This document shows, piece by piece, positions 1 to 11,000 of a stretch of DNA of 64,000 bases (the first letter of the stretch is position 1; every line of letters starts with the position of its first letter). The position numbers were made by a program, and so were the translations under genes. Under the pieces are notes generated by a model. The model was not told the DNA's origin, made no database searches, and was given only the letters and a program-made list of their open reading frames with translations. Source of the stretch: Acanthaster planci (taxonomy: Eukaryota > Echinodermata > Asteroidea > Valvatida > Acanthasteridae); assembly GCF_001949145.1 (NCBI RefSeq), contig NW_019091380.1, positions 2,596,310 to 2,660,309 on the forward strand, given 5' to 3'.

Positions 1-600
1 GAGAATGACGTAGGTTAGACCTCCTTCCTGACTGTATTTATCCCAGTTAATGGCGCAAACAACTTCCCAATAATCGTATACTACCCACTGGTAGAAGACG
101 GGTATCAAAGCAAATACACACCCTTGTAGCCAAGCGTAGCCGATAGCAAGTTTAGTCACTTTAGGCGTGATTATAGTCACGTAATGCATCGGGTGTAAGA
201 CAGCATAGTACCCATCGATGCTGATCATGGAGAGGGTTAACATGGATACTATGATAAACCAGTAGTTGAAGGCACACTGGGCGTAGCACCAGGACGAACC
301 CATGAACCAACCGTCTGCTATCAACGAGACCCAGGCGCTGGGCATCACCAGGGTGGCATTCATCAGATCGGTCAGGCTCAAGTTGATCAGGAACACGTTG
401 GATGTTTTCTCCCGCAGACGGGGGGTCTTCAGGATTGCAATAATCACGGAAAGATTCCCCAAAATAGACAAGAGAATGATAAGCACCAGAACTACAGCCG
501 ATATCACTATCCCCACCATCTCGCGGCGTTCGAAGTGCCCATCCACATCCTCGGTTGTGCTCGGTCCAGTAGGATCATTTCCTGCTGAGAGGTTTTCCAT
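1..600 (-). CDS. Class A (rhodopsin-like) GPCR, GPR161-like, 5' part only
   Basis: An uninterrupted frame runs from an ATG at 600 to the window edge (200 codons, no intron), so the C-terminal half lies outside the window. Visible landmarks: a short N-terminus of about 25 residues with one N-glycosylation sequon (NLS at residue 3); TM1 with the GN pair; TM2 reading NLSLTDL; the TM3 cysteine in SSWCYAQC; TM4 with its Trp in YAWLQG and a Pro at its end; then an extracellular loop-2 cysteine in EVVCAINW. The stretch YYAVLHPMHY after TM3 and the W..VVYDYWEVVCAINW pattern resemble GPR161 and the related GPR61/62 orphan group. This is a family-level inference. The receptor would act at the plasma or ciliary membrane; the ligand is unknown. 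Odd point: the usual Asp-Arg-Tyr at the base of TM3 reads Asp-Gly-Tyr (SIDGYYAV). The start was chosen as the first ATG in frame with a normal GPCR N-terminal length. Confidence 0.8.
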   Translation of the reverse strand, partial: MENLSAGNDPTGPSTTEDVDGHFERREMVGIVISAVVLVLIILLSILGNLSVIIAILKTPRLREKTSNVFLINLSLTDLMNATLVMPSAWVSLIADGWFMGSSWCYAQCAFNYWFIIVSMLTLSMISIDGYYAVLHPMHYVTIITPKVTKLAIGYAWLQGCVFALIPVFYQWVVYDYWEVVCAINWDKYSQEGGLTYVIL

Positions 601-1623
601 TGCTGACTGGCAGTTTTTCACCCAGCGATGCCCATGCCGTCGCTTGCACGATCTGCACTAATCGCTCCAATCGGTTGGTATCCTGATCTGTCGGTACAGT
701 CCGTATGCATCATCAGTCTATTCACGCGTGACTGACGTGAACAGACCACGGCCACAGCTCGCAGCCAGCTTATCATCTGGTGTCGCACGTGATTATTATC
801 CGGGCACTAGGCCCACCGAAGTTATGGTGTAGACTATTAGTTGACTCCAGTGATGGATTTCTATAAATAATTTCCTACAGGGAGGTTTAGAAATGCGAAA
901 TACAGATAATGGGAAGGGGTTCATTAGTTTGACACACTTCGGTGAATGTAATTCATTTAAAGGACTTTTTTTTATTTGATTCTGACAACACGACGATATT
1001 GTTGTTTTGCATGTACATTTACATGACGATGTTTAATATACACTGGATTTCCCGGTACCATCTGCCAGCATATTTTCACAGTATACAGTCGCCTCGTGCT
1101 AATTCAGTCCCCGGGATAATCGAGTTCCATATGAGTGCTCCCGTGGCATAAATTTGATGTATTGAAATAGACAGCAACAAACCATCCATCAATGAATGCT
1201 TGGCTCATTTGTGCTATGAGCGCTTGAAGCGGCTACGAACAACATATCATTTTTCTTTATCGATTAATCAACGAAATCCATTCACTCACTCTGACTGCTG
1301 GCAAGCGTGCATGTAACATGAGCACTGGCAAAGGAATAGGTAGGCCTTACGATGTGTAATACTTCAAAACAGATTGCGACCGTGAATTAAAAGAAAGCTG
1401 AACGATAGACTGACTGCAATCAGTAAGTCAGGTGACCTATAGTGGCTGTCAAACATTGGTCAACAAACACGGCGTCCTCCCACGGCAAAGTGTGTCATAT
1501 TTCAATGTTTTCACCAAAAATAAAGCCGACAGTCGGTAAAGTACTCAGACCACTGTTATGCTGAGTAGTATACTGAAAAATTATTTATTAGTAAATACAC
1601 TCTGGTAAAACAGAAGTTCCCCC

Positions 1624-1757
1624 AGTGGCGTAGCCACGGGGGGGGGGAGGAACGTTTCCCCCTATTCCAGGTGCCCCCCTGCCGCACTAGTAAAAGCTGG
1701 TACCCCCCGATGCTCGTGCCCCCCCCCTTGTGCCCCCCTCCCCCCCACTAGCATGGC
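1624..1757. mobile_element. C/G-rich MITE-like remnant with GTGGCGTAGCCA end
   Basis: The left end reads CAGTGGCGTAGCCACGGGGG. The right end, near the CCCCCCACTAGCATGGC stretch, is an imperfect inverted match. The interior is almost only C/G runs. The same AGTGGCGTA motif starts the better-defined element at 4211, and an inverted AGTGGCGCAGCTAGG occurs near 3256-3270, so a small dispersed family is likely. Boundaries are approximate. Confidence 0.35.
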
Positions 1758-4210
1758 CGTCGGAACCGGGGCCGCGGGGGCACACATATCATGGAGGTAG
1801 ACACACACACACTTTTTTGAGACGCGAGAAAAATTAAAACACGATATATTAACACTGCATCTTTTCTAAATTTGTTCAGAAAAGGCTAGTCTTTTACTAG
1901 TTTTCAAAACGTTTGGAAAGGCACACTTTACGCCGACTGCGCCTGTTTTGTTTTGACCATCTGCCATCTTTTCTTGTCTTGGACGTCGCGTCATATTACG
2001 TCATGTTCTTGTAAATGTTGTAAACCCATGTGCTTGAGCGGCTACTCCTGTCAGCTTGATAGGATGCGTGCGCATAGTGCGCATTCGAACGTGCAACCCC
2101 TGACTGGTACCCTGGCAGGTGGTCGCGCCGCGACGCGTGCTAGGGTGTGTGTGTTCTTGTCCAGCCTCAACTTCCCAAGGGGCCAATTTTGCCATGCTGT
2201 GAGATGTTGGTCCACGTAAGTGATGCTTGTTGGACCACATTGAAGGCATGCATGATTAGCATGCATGGTGCAAAACAAGATGGCGGACAATATTGAAAGG
2301 GATTTTAGTTCCGGTTATCATAACTCCTCTCCCCTCCGAGTCCTCAGTGTTGTTACAAACAATTCTAACAGTATGGCATTCCATTCAATAAATATTTATT
2401 CCAGCTTGTAGTAAGTTAAAGAACAACTTAAAGAATCATTAAAATAACAATTCGACATGCAACTGACAAGGGCATTGGGCACGACATAGCCCCACACAAT
2501 GTAGGGCCGTACATCATATGGCTCTCTTTTGAAATCTGTCTTTTATCTATCGCCAGTACAGCCCTACTTGTATGGAAGCTTAGTGCAGATTGTCGGGAAC
2601 ACAATTTTTTCCGAAATAAAAACAGCCAGACAATTTTACTTACACCAGTCGACTACTCAGGGTTTACTATCTGACTATCCCAATAAAATTCCCATGACAT
2701 AAATTACCGCATTCGTCTTTCCTTTTTTTTTTTTTTTTTACAAAAGAAGGCATCTTTTAAACCCAGCCTGTAAAGTATGTTGACGATGTCCGTGGTCATT
2801 TTGAATAAATACACACGATACAATTTTCCTCATAAACTTACTGAATGTGTGTTTATCCCGATACGTCATATTAATGTATTTTGCAGAAGCCTCAATTGAA
2901 GGCCACTAAGTGCGACACATTAGCAGAATCAGTAGAGTGGTGCTATGGTATATGCAACACAAATGAAACGAGTTTGATGGTACAGTACGTGCGTACGTGT
3001 ATATTATACGGTTTTAGTGAAAATTCTTGTCATTATTTCACTTTGTAAATGCAAGCAGATTTGGGGCCAAATTACAGAAGCAAGTGGCCCGGAAAGTCCC
3101 TAAGATTGCACCAGAGAGCATCTACAATCCAAAATTTCCTGGAGCCCTTGAGCGGGTCCCGAACCCCACGCCGTGTTGGATGGAAAACACTGGTGCCCCC
3201 ACACACTTTTTTTATACCTTCCGACGGGTCTGCCACAAGTAAAATCCTAGCTCCTAGCTGCGCCACTCGACAGAACCGATGTTTGTTGGTGTTTGATACC
3301 CACTACAGTTCATGTGACTTTGTGGTCGCAATCGGTCTATTGATTTGATTGGGTCAAACTTCATGAATTTCAAAAACAGGCTAGTTGGGAGAATCTTTGG
3401 AACGATAGAAATCAACTTCAAGTTCACCAACAATGATCAAAACAAGCATACTCTTTCCTGTCCGTCTTTTATAGTTGCTCCTCAGCAGCCTAACTTTATT
3501 GAATCGGGACGGTCATGCATGCGTGCACAAGCCGATCTATCTTCGGTCTTTTGTATCAGAAATCTGGGATAACATGACTGCAGTGCAGGGATTAACTAAC
3601 GTGCAGATTTCTCCATACTGATGTTTCCCGCGGATTGTGGATTGAACTATCAACAAACAGCACAACGGGTGTCGCACTTACTGCACGCACTTGGGTATGT
3701 CTTCAAACACAAAAATATCAAAATACCCCAAGGCAGGTGTGTGTTGTGAGTTTAATACTCGAAAACGTGTTTCTCCATGACAACGTACAAAGCATGGATA
3801 CTCCAAAGATGGGCTTGGAGCAGTGGAAACCAGTATGATTTGAGAAACAGCAAACAAAACAAAGCAACATTTTCCTACCGCCAATGCATCGCCACTGGTT
3901 TGGGATAGTGTGGTAGAAAGGTGACATGGGTTTCAGCATCCTGGTTTTGAATGTCGGTTCAGTAAAACATCGTTTGTGTTTGCTGGTTGCTCTAAACGTG
4001 CTTTCGGCCAGAAGAAGCATGTAGGCAGGCAGGCAGGGACACCGTTGGAGCAACGCCGAAATTTGGAAAGGCCGCGTGAACGTATATCTACTCTCTGACA
4101 ACGACCGTTTAATTAAACACAGAACCTCCCCTATCGAATCAAGACGTTTGCTGCCTAGCAACCACATCGTCAACCGCAACCCCCCCCCCGACACACACAC
4201 CACCACCACC

Positions 4211-4474
4211 AGTGGCGTATCCAGCTTTTGGCTGGGGGGGGGGCAAATTCAAAAGCGAATGCGGCTTCGGGCTCGTTCAACATGATAGTGGGGGGAAGAT
4301 TCAAAAGCCTTACTCGCGGTGCCGACATTCTAGCTTTTATTTCACGGTGTTGGTTTCTGAAGGTTCGGTACTAATGTTTGATAAATAAATATACCGATTA
4401 CTTTTTTACCTATGAAATATAAAATCCGTCAGGGGGGCAAGTTATTCCCCCCCTACCCCCGCTTGATACGTCAC
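4211..4474. mobile_element. MITE with AGTGGCGTATCCAGC-type terminal inverted repeats
   Basis: The left end AGTGGCGTATCCAGC is matched in inverse by CGCTTGATACGTCAC at the right end, giving about 15-bp inverted termini with a few mismatches. The element is about 265 bp, has G runs just inside the left end and C runs inside the right end, and has no coding capacity. It sits next to a short CAC/CCA simple repeat at 4191-4210. Confidence 0.5.
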
Positions 4475-5165
4475 AGCACACCGCACCACCATCGGAATCT
4501 GTAAAATGCACTTGAAACACACCTAGCCCCAAGAGCAAACGTGGACTTCTGCAACAAAGGCCCAGAATTTAATTTTTCACAAAACTGCCGTACCATTAGT
4601 CAGGACTCAAATATGCCTCAGTTACAGACCTGTGAAGTGAGAAAATAATAGAGCAAAATATTTGTCAGAGTAGGAACAAAACATAAATTAGTAGTTAATT
4701 TGCTCAAATTCGGCTTGTGGTAGTCCTACATAATAAAGCAGCTTACCCCAAGGATGGAGTATACGAATCAGCCAGTCTTAAGATTATCTGGACCATCATA
4801 CAAGGGGCACATAAGTGACGTCATGCGAGACAATGAAAAATAAGGCTAGTAAATAGCATTTAATGGCAAGCCAGCCAAAGTATTTATCGTGTCGTTTGCT
4901 TTCTAAAAAGTTAATTCAATTAACTGAGGATACGGAAGAGGTTTACGAGTAATCGGCCCCGAGCTAGGTGGACGTTCAAACTCAGGAAGCAAATGTCAAC
5001 ATTGAATTAGATTTAAGTCGCTTAGCAAATCTAAGCATCCTTGTTACCAACAACTGAACCAGTAAAATAAACTGGAAAACACGTAGAGCTAAAACAGAAG
5101 GTTAAACCAAATATACGTCGGATTTCTAATTTTATCGTGGAATGTCCTGGCAACTGGTAACAGGT

Positions 5166-6318
5166 CAGGCCCGTAGGCTGGGGGAGTTCGGGGGTTCGAA
5201 CGACCCCCCCCCCTCGCTTCCGAGTTCCGCTCGTTAGTGGGTATTTTTTAATAAATATATAATTTTAATATAGGCCTACCATAATTATATAAGCCGCAGT
5301 TTATACCTTGATTCTCATGCGGAAAATGTCTCTGCAGTTTATAATGAACTGCGGGCGGTTTATACGGCAACAATGAACATCAGTCACTAAACGCCGCGCC
5401 ATGCCTGCAGCGCAGCGAACCTGGACCGCCGAAGCGCACCTCGGCCGGCCAACCACGCGTACCAGCGGCGCAGCGTTTTGGGCGCGGAAACAAGGCAGTC
5501 ATGTTTTCATTGGTCTGTTCGTTTTTTGTCTTTTACTGTTGTGTAATCCATGTTGTTTATCATTTTACTGGTCTTAAAAAGAATTGCTGCATGGCCCACC
5601 CAGCAAGGACACTAAAATAATTTTTAGGACTCGAGAAAGTTTAGGTTTAATGAAGACACTGGTTCGCGCGCTGCTTCACGTTACAAATTAAAGAATTCTG
5701 AGAGTGGCGCGGACCCTATGGGCACTTCGAATTTTCGCTTCTAACGTTTGTGTATGGAGCTACATTTTACCTCCAATTTCACAAAAGGTGAAATTTAATC
5801 AAACTCCAAATATTCTGATTCATAAATGTCGATTTTGCAAAGTTCCGATGACATAGTAATTTGGTCTGATTTTGTTCCGAAGTGCAAAATGAAATGCGCC
5901 TCAAAATATTTTTTTACCATTTTTAGTTAGGTGAGTGGTGGTAATACTGATTTACTAGAATTTATCAGTTTTTAGAACTTCTGAATTTTTGTGGGATTTT
6001 CTGAGATTTTTTAAATAATTATGTTCATATCATTCACTCGTCACCGGCACCCAGCGCCCGATTCAAGGTGCTGAGTGAAATTCATATAGGCTACCAGGCA
6101 ATTTACAATAAGCCGTGAATATTGAAAGCTGAAGTAGGCGACCTATGCAAGTCTTACATGCATCCTTCGGTTCACGACAAACATGGGACTTGTTAATGTT
6201 GTGTTCCAAAGCACATTATGATAGGCCTTTGTATAAAATATGTTTTCACAGTGCCCAAAGTTCCACTTTTGGGTTTGACGATCCCCCCCCCCCAGTCTCT
6301 GGTCAGGCAACGGGCCTG
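5166..6318. mobile_element. Non-autonomous DNA transposon remnant, CAGGCCCGT termini
   Basis: The left end CAGGCCCGTAGGC and the inverse of the right end (CAGGCCCGTTGCC) match over 13 bases with two differences. G or C runs follow just inside each end. The bases CAGGT flank both sides, consistent with a 5-bp target-site duplication. The interior of about 1.1 kb has no transposase-like reading frame. The class cannot be assigned from the sequence alone. Confidence 0.5.
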
Positions 6319-7298
6319 CAGGTCCAGAAAATACGTACATTTTATTTTCCTTCGTTAACTCGAACTCGACATGAAACAGGTCACCTTTGGAAGTACACTA
6401 GGAGCAAACACTGGAAAGTAGCGTCACAGAAGTAGAGGCGGTTCATGTGTGATTCACGACATCTGCGATGTTAAAAGTCATCTTCTTTTTTGGAATCACT
6501 CGTTTCTGACAAGTTGTTTTCATTAGTTGGAAAAGGAGAAAAAAATTGGAATCAGTTCAATTCATTTTGGATGGAATCCATTTGAAATTACAAGGCTAAA
6601 ATAACTGAAATATGTAGGCCCTAATGGTGCCAATCAAGCAAATAAAAGTCACGCGTTCATTTAGTGCATGATGTTGACAAGTGCTCGAGATTCCCATGAT
6701 AGGAAGAGTCTCAAGGATACCAGAAAAAGGTCAATTGTACACTTACGACAAGGCTACTGGGACTTACAGGAGACAGAAGAGGTTGTTTTCAGACGTGTGA
6801 GAGATGATGGTATAGTGGTGCACACTCTGGGGAAACCTCGGGGGACGGCTACGCAGCACAACGCACAACACGACAACGTGCGACGGGGTACGTGTGACAC
6901 GAGTGACACGTGTGAGGCGACGAAAGGAGCAAAGTACGAATGTTAAGCCACAAAATATGCAAGATGGTATAAGGACAACAGCACGACGCAACTGGCGACA
7001 CCATAACGTAAAGCTGCGTTGCCTCCCAGTCCTTTTGAAGAGGCGACTCAGTGTGTCCTTAAAAGAAAAATACCCACTACACTGCTCAGCATAGTCGACA
7101 CCTTTGTGAGTCTGTGGCCGTGTTTCGGGCTTCCAGAGCTACGGCTAGGTCTATTGTCTGCGCGTCTCCACGCATTTCCATTGGAGCGAAGACCTAGACC
7201 TAGCTCTAGACAACAGATTCGGATGCAGCCTTTGACAACGCCATGAAAAGAAAGTTCCCGTCACGTCTCGTGATTTTTGGGCGGCACAAACACAAACC

Positions 7299-7313
7299 GC
7301 TCTTTTGCAGAGC
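7299..7313 (+). other. Small hairpin resembling a histone 3' stem-loop (degenerate)
   Basis: GCTCTTTTGCAGAGC folds into a 5-bp stem and is followed by CACACAT. This resembles the replication-dependent histone mRNA stem-loop, but the loop has five bases instead of four. The 13 bases CAGAGCCACACAT recur at 7374-7386 without a matching left arm. No histone reading frame is visible upstream, so this may be a relic or chance. Confidence 0.25.
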
Positions 7314-8002
7314 CACACATTTTCAAAAACATATTTGAAATAGTCGGATGAATAAAAAACTCCTGGTTTTTTTCAGAGCCACACATAAAAAACACTCCCC
7401 CCCCCGAAAAAAGGAGGAAAAAGAGAGATATTTGAATTTTGCCATGTCCATAAAAACTACTCCAAGAACGAATCCATTACTCATAGGATTTTAAAGGTCG
7501 CAAATATAATAGTCCAGAAATATGAATACCAAGTAAAGCAACACATTCACACCGATGGCCTGTAATTTTTATGCTTTAAAAATGTTGAAACAAACCGTGG
7601 AGCTATTAAAACCGTATGAGCCAACGGCGAATAACGCGGTAAGTCCTCTTTCCAGAATAAGACCTCTAGGGCCTAAATCGTACCCAAGGTGCTCATTATT
7701 GCGATAAAGTAGCTTCGTCAAATTGCAGTGAGACCTCAATGTTAAAATCCATACAAATGGTCTCTATAGTTTTGTCAATTTTACTCATATCACACCCTTC
7801 CAGAATTCGCCCTTGGCAAATCGGCAAATCCACCTGTGCAGGTAGTGACCAAGAGAAAAGACCGTACAGCCAGTCTATTTCCTAATGGCGTTAGCTCCGC
7901 TTCCAGTCTAGATGTTTTTCATTATGAAGGACGACAAGGAAGAGTCGGGAAACAGATCAGATCCAAAGACAGCGGAATCTCCCGAGATCAAACGAGACTT
8001 GG

Positions 8003-8029
8003 ATGTTTATGACAACATTCTTGCGGTAG
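8003..8029 (+). other. Short upstream ORF before CLUAP1 start
   Basis: An ATG at 8003 opens an eight-codon frame, with a second in-frame ATG at 8009, and ends at TAG 8027-8029, seven bases before the CLUAP1 ATG. It would matter only if the transcript starts upstream of 8003, which the sequence does not show. Confidence 0.35.
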
Positions 8030-8036
8030 AAACAAA

Positions 8037-11000
8037 ATGTCGTACAGAGACTTGAGAAGTAAGTAGCTTTTTTTTTAAATTTTTTCATTGCTAGTACCAA
8101 TAGGGTAAGAGTATCAAATATCTTACAATTAAACTGTGATTTAATGGCAATCTGTGTAATTATTTCCTGGGAAGCAGTTTCCTGACACTGACAAGTCAAA
8201 CGATATTATTGGCTTTTGCCTTTTCCCAGTGACCAATGCAGCTTTCCTTTGCAGATGATCAGATAACAACAGGAAAAAGAAAGGAACTGTTTGCAATTGG
8301 TCAAGCTTTTATGCTACTGACAATGATAAACGAGTATAAACTGTCAATCTTTCCTGGTGTGGATGGGCAAAATACTCATAAATTTCACGATTTTAACCCT
8401 AACCGCCAGAGTACACTTACTTTGGCTAGAAACCCTGCTGGACACACAGTCTGTATCATTTGTCGAAGTGGCTCACCTGCCCAGTATAATCCAACAGGTC
8501 AACTCTCTCTAAAGCATGCTACGGCTTCTACGCAGCACGGCTTACCGGTATATCCAAAAATGATGGTAATTCCTTTTTTTTTTCTTTCAGATTTTACGGA
8601 GATGATGAGGGCATTGGGTTACCCTCGCCTGATATCCATGGAGAACTTCCGCACACCCAACTTTCCACTGGTAGCAGAAGTCCTGATTTGGCTGGTCAAA
8701 CGGTACGTGTCTATGTTACCAGCTCCTAAATGACCATGGTCTTCCTAAATTAATCTCTCACAAACCTTCTCGGAGGATTTGCAGGATTTTGAGGGATTGA
8801 GGAGGGTGGAACCCCCTGCTATAGAGTACCGAAGTGTGACGTCATTTAGAACCGGTAAATGCCATACAAATGAATGGATAAGGCATGCGCATTGGTTCAC
8901 GTGCTGGTTCTTGCACTAATGCCTTTTACACACAAGATTAGGCGTGTGACGTAGTCACTTTGGTACTCTATTGGAGAGGTTTCATGTACATGCGCATGGT
9001 TACACGTACACATACAGTTTGCCACCTGTAATTATTATTGGTCATTCGGTTGGTCCATTTCTCAAAGGCTGAATTAACACTGTAAGTATAGCAACTTGTT
9101 CAATAAGCTGTGCTTGTGAGCTTTCTGAGAATGCATGTTTTTTATGTCAGAACTTTAACACGATACTCTGGGCAGAAATTCCCATCACAGCTTTTACATT
9201 AATCTTTCCAATTTCTTTTTCCTGTTTAGGTATGACCCTAATGCTGACATACCGACAGACACAGACACTGAACAAGACAGGGTTATATTCATCAAATCCG
9301 TGGCTCAGTTTATGGTAAGCCTTGCCTTGTATTTCTTCTTCTATTCTGGTCCCGCCCCTTCCTCACAGTGTGCAAATGGAGAAGTAATGCAAGAATTTCA
9401 TAGGAGTTCACACCTTGACCCTCACGTACTGTACCTATTAACGTTTATTGTGACAGGCTTTCGTCGATGGTACTCTGTGCTTAGGTGCACGGCACAGTCA
9501 CAGGGACACATGCATGACAGTGTTTGTTTGAACAGTAGAGCAGAGCATGGTTATCGAAACTTGGTTTTAAATTACATTGATTTGTAAAGTACCAGTAAGA
9601 GCTAATATATTCCAACAGCGACAAATAAAGACTCGACGAGACTTTGTTGGTCATCAGCATGACTTTTTAATAAACAGCACTATGATTGTCAATGTTTATA
9701 TAGATACATGTATACATGTACGGTACATGTGCCCAGATCGCATAAAATAGGTCTTAAGGCTATTGTGAAATAATTTTGTTGTACTATTTTATACTGAGCT
9801 ATCGCTATTTGCTTTAGTTATCCACCAGTTTGGCATTCTATGTGTCGTAAATTTGGTCAAAACTGTTGGAAAAAGGGTGAAAAGTGTTGCGGGTTCCTGT
9901 TCATTTGTGACCCGCTCCAGGAAAGGTGATATAAGTCGCACCATGCATTTATGAGCAATGGCACGCTCAACGTTTGATTCAAAAGTTCCTTTTTTCCGAC
10001 AAAATCATTGAAAATACTAATTCCTTAGTCCTTGTGTGAATTTTGAAGGTGGTTGTAACACAAGAGCATGTTGGTTGCTAAGTCAGATTTAAATGCCTAC
10101 AACCCACATCAGAGCCAGATATTTCAAAGCCTGTTTTCTTGGTTTTGCAATTTCAATTGCCTGGAACTAATTAATATGCAAATGTGTCATAACAGGAAAG
10201 GCTACGGAGCTCTATCATATACCAAATGAAAGCTTACAATGTGGACTTTCCAGTCATGTATATAATTCTTTTTTTTGCAACTTATATCACCTTTTCCTGG
10301 AGCGGGTCACATTTATAAGCATTATACAAGATTTTTTTAATTCCCTTTAATCAGAAGTGGTTGTGGGGACTTGTGGTTCATTTTGTGACATATGGTCACA
10401 CTGCTTGAACCTTTAGGTTTTCATGATGGGAGAATACTTCCATTGGGCAGTTTTTACAGCTCGAGCCATCGCCTTTCGTCCTACAAAAACAATAGCAACA
10501 AATTGGTCTGTCTGTCTGTAGGCCACCAAAGCCCATATCAAGCTAAACACCAAGAAGCTCTACCAGGCGGACGGTTACGCCGTCAAGGAGCTCCTGAAGG
10601 TGACGTCAGTCCTTTATGGAGCTATGAGGACCAATGTAGGAGACGGGGAGGAAGACGGAGAGAACGATGGTGCATCGTCCTTATCCTTTGACATATCCTC
10701 AAAGGTAAGGACGAAAAAAAAAATTGTTTTATTCATTATTAATCAGGATTAAAGCCAAAGATAGTAAATGTGTCTTATTTGATTATGATGACAACTGACA
10801 GCAGGGAACCTGTTTGAGTGTCATCCGTTGTTTCAACAGAATCTACAACAGCTCCAAAATAATGTCTGATATATGTGAGCATGCAGATTTTGTCCGACCC
10901 AACACGCTAGCCAGTGAGAGTGTTGTCATTTCAAGAAATCTACTTAAGGCAGTTGATGAGTCGTCAGGTGACCTCACTCTTTCAGGTTTAGGCAGCCTCC

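Larger units (their letters stand above)
601..8036. other. Intergenic region between the GPCR and CLUAP1
   Basis: No recognisable exon was found in either strand over about 7.4 kb. Short ORFs here have no domain-like sequence and no consistent splice sites. The stretch holds long G or C runs (near 1640, 1720, 4180, 4230, 5200, 6285 and 7398), a run of about 20 T near 2720, and several transposon remnants listed separately. The 5' UTR and promoter of CLUAP1 should lie at the right end, but no TATA box is evident there. Confidence 0.5.

Noticed and set aside
3718-4209. A 163-codon minus-strand ORF
   Set aside because: Composition is not domain-like, it runs into simple repeats and MITE sequence, and no splice or homology support exists.
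8236-8733. A 165-codon plus-strand ORF as a separate gene
   Set aside because: Only its last part (8591-8702) is coding, as CLUAP1 exon 2. The upstream part is intron read-through.
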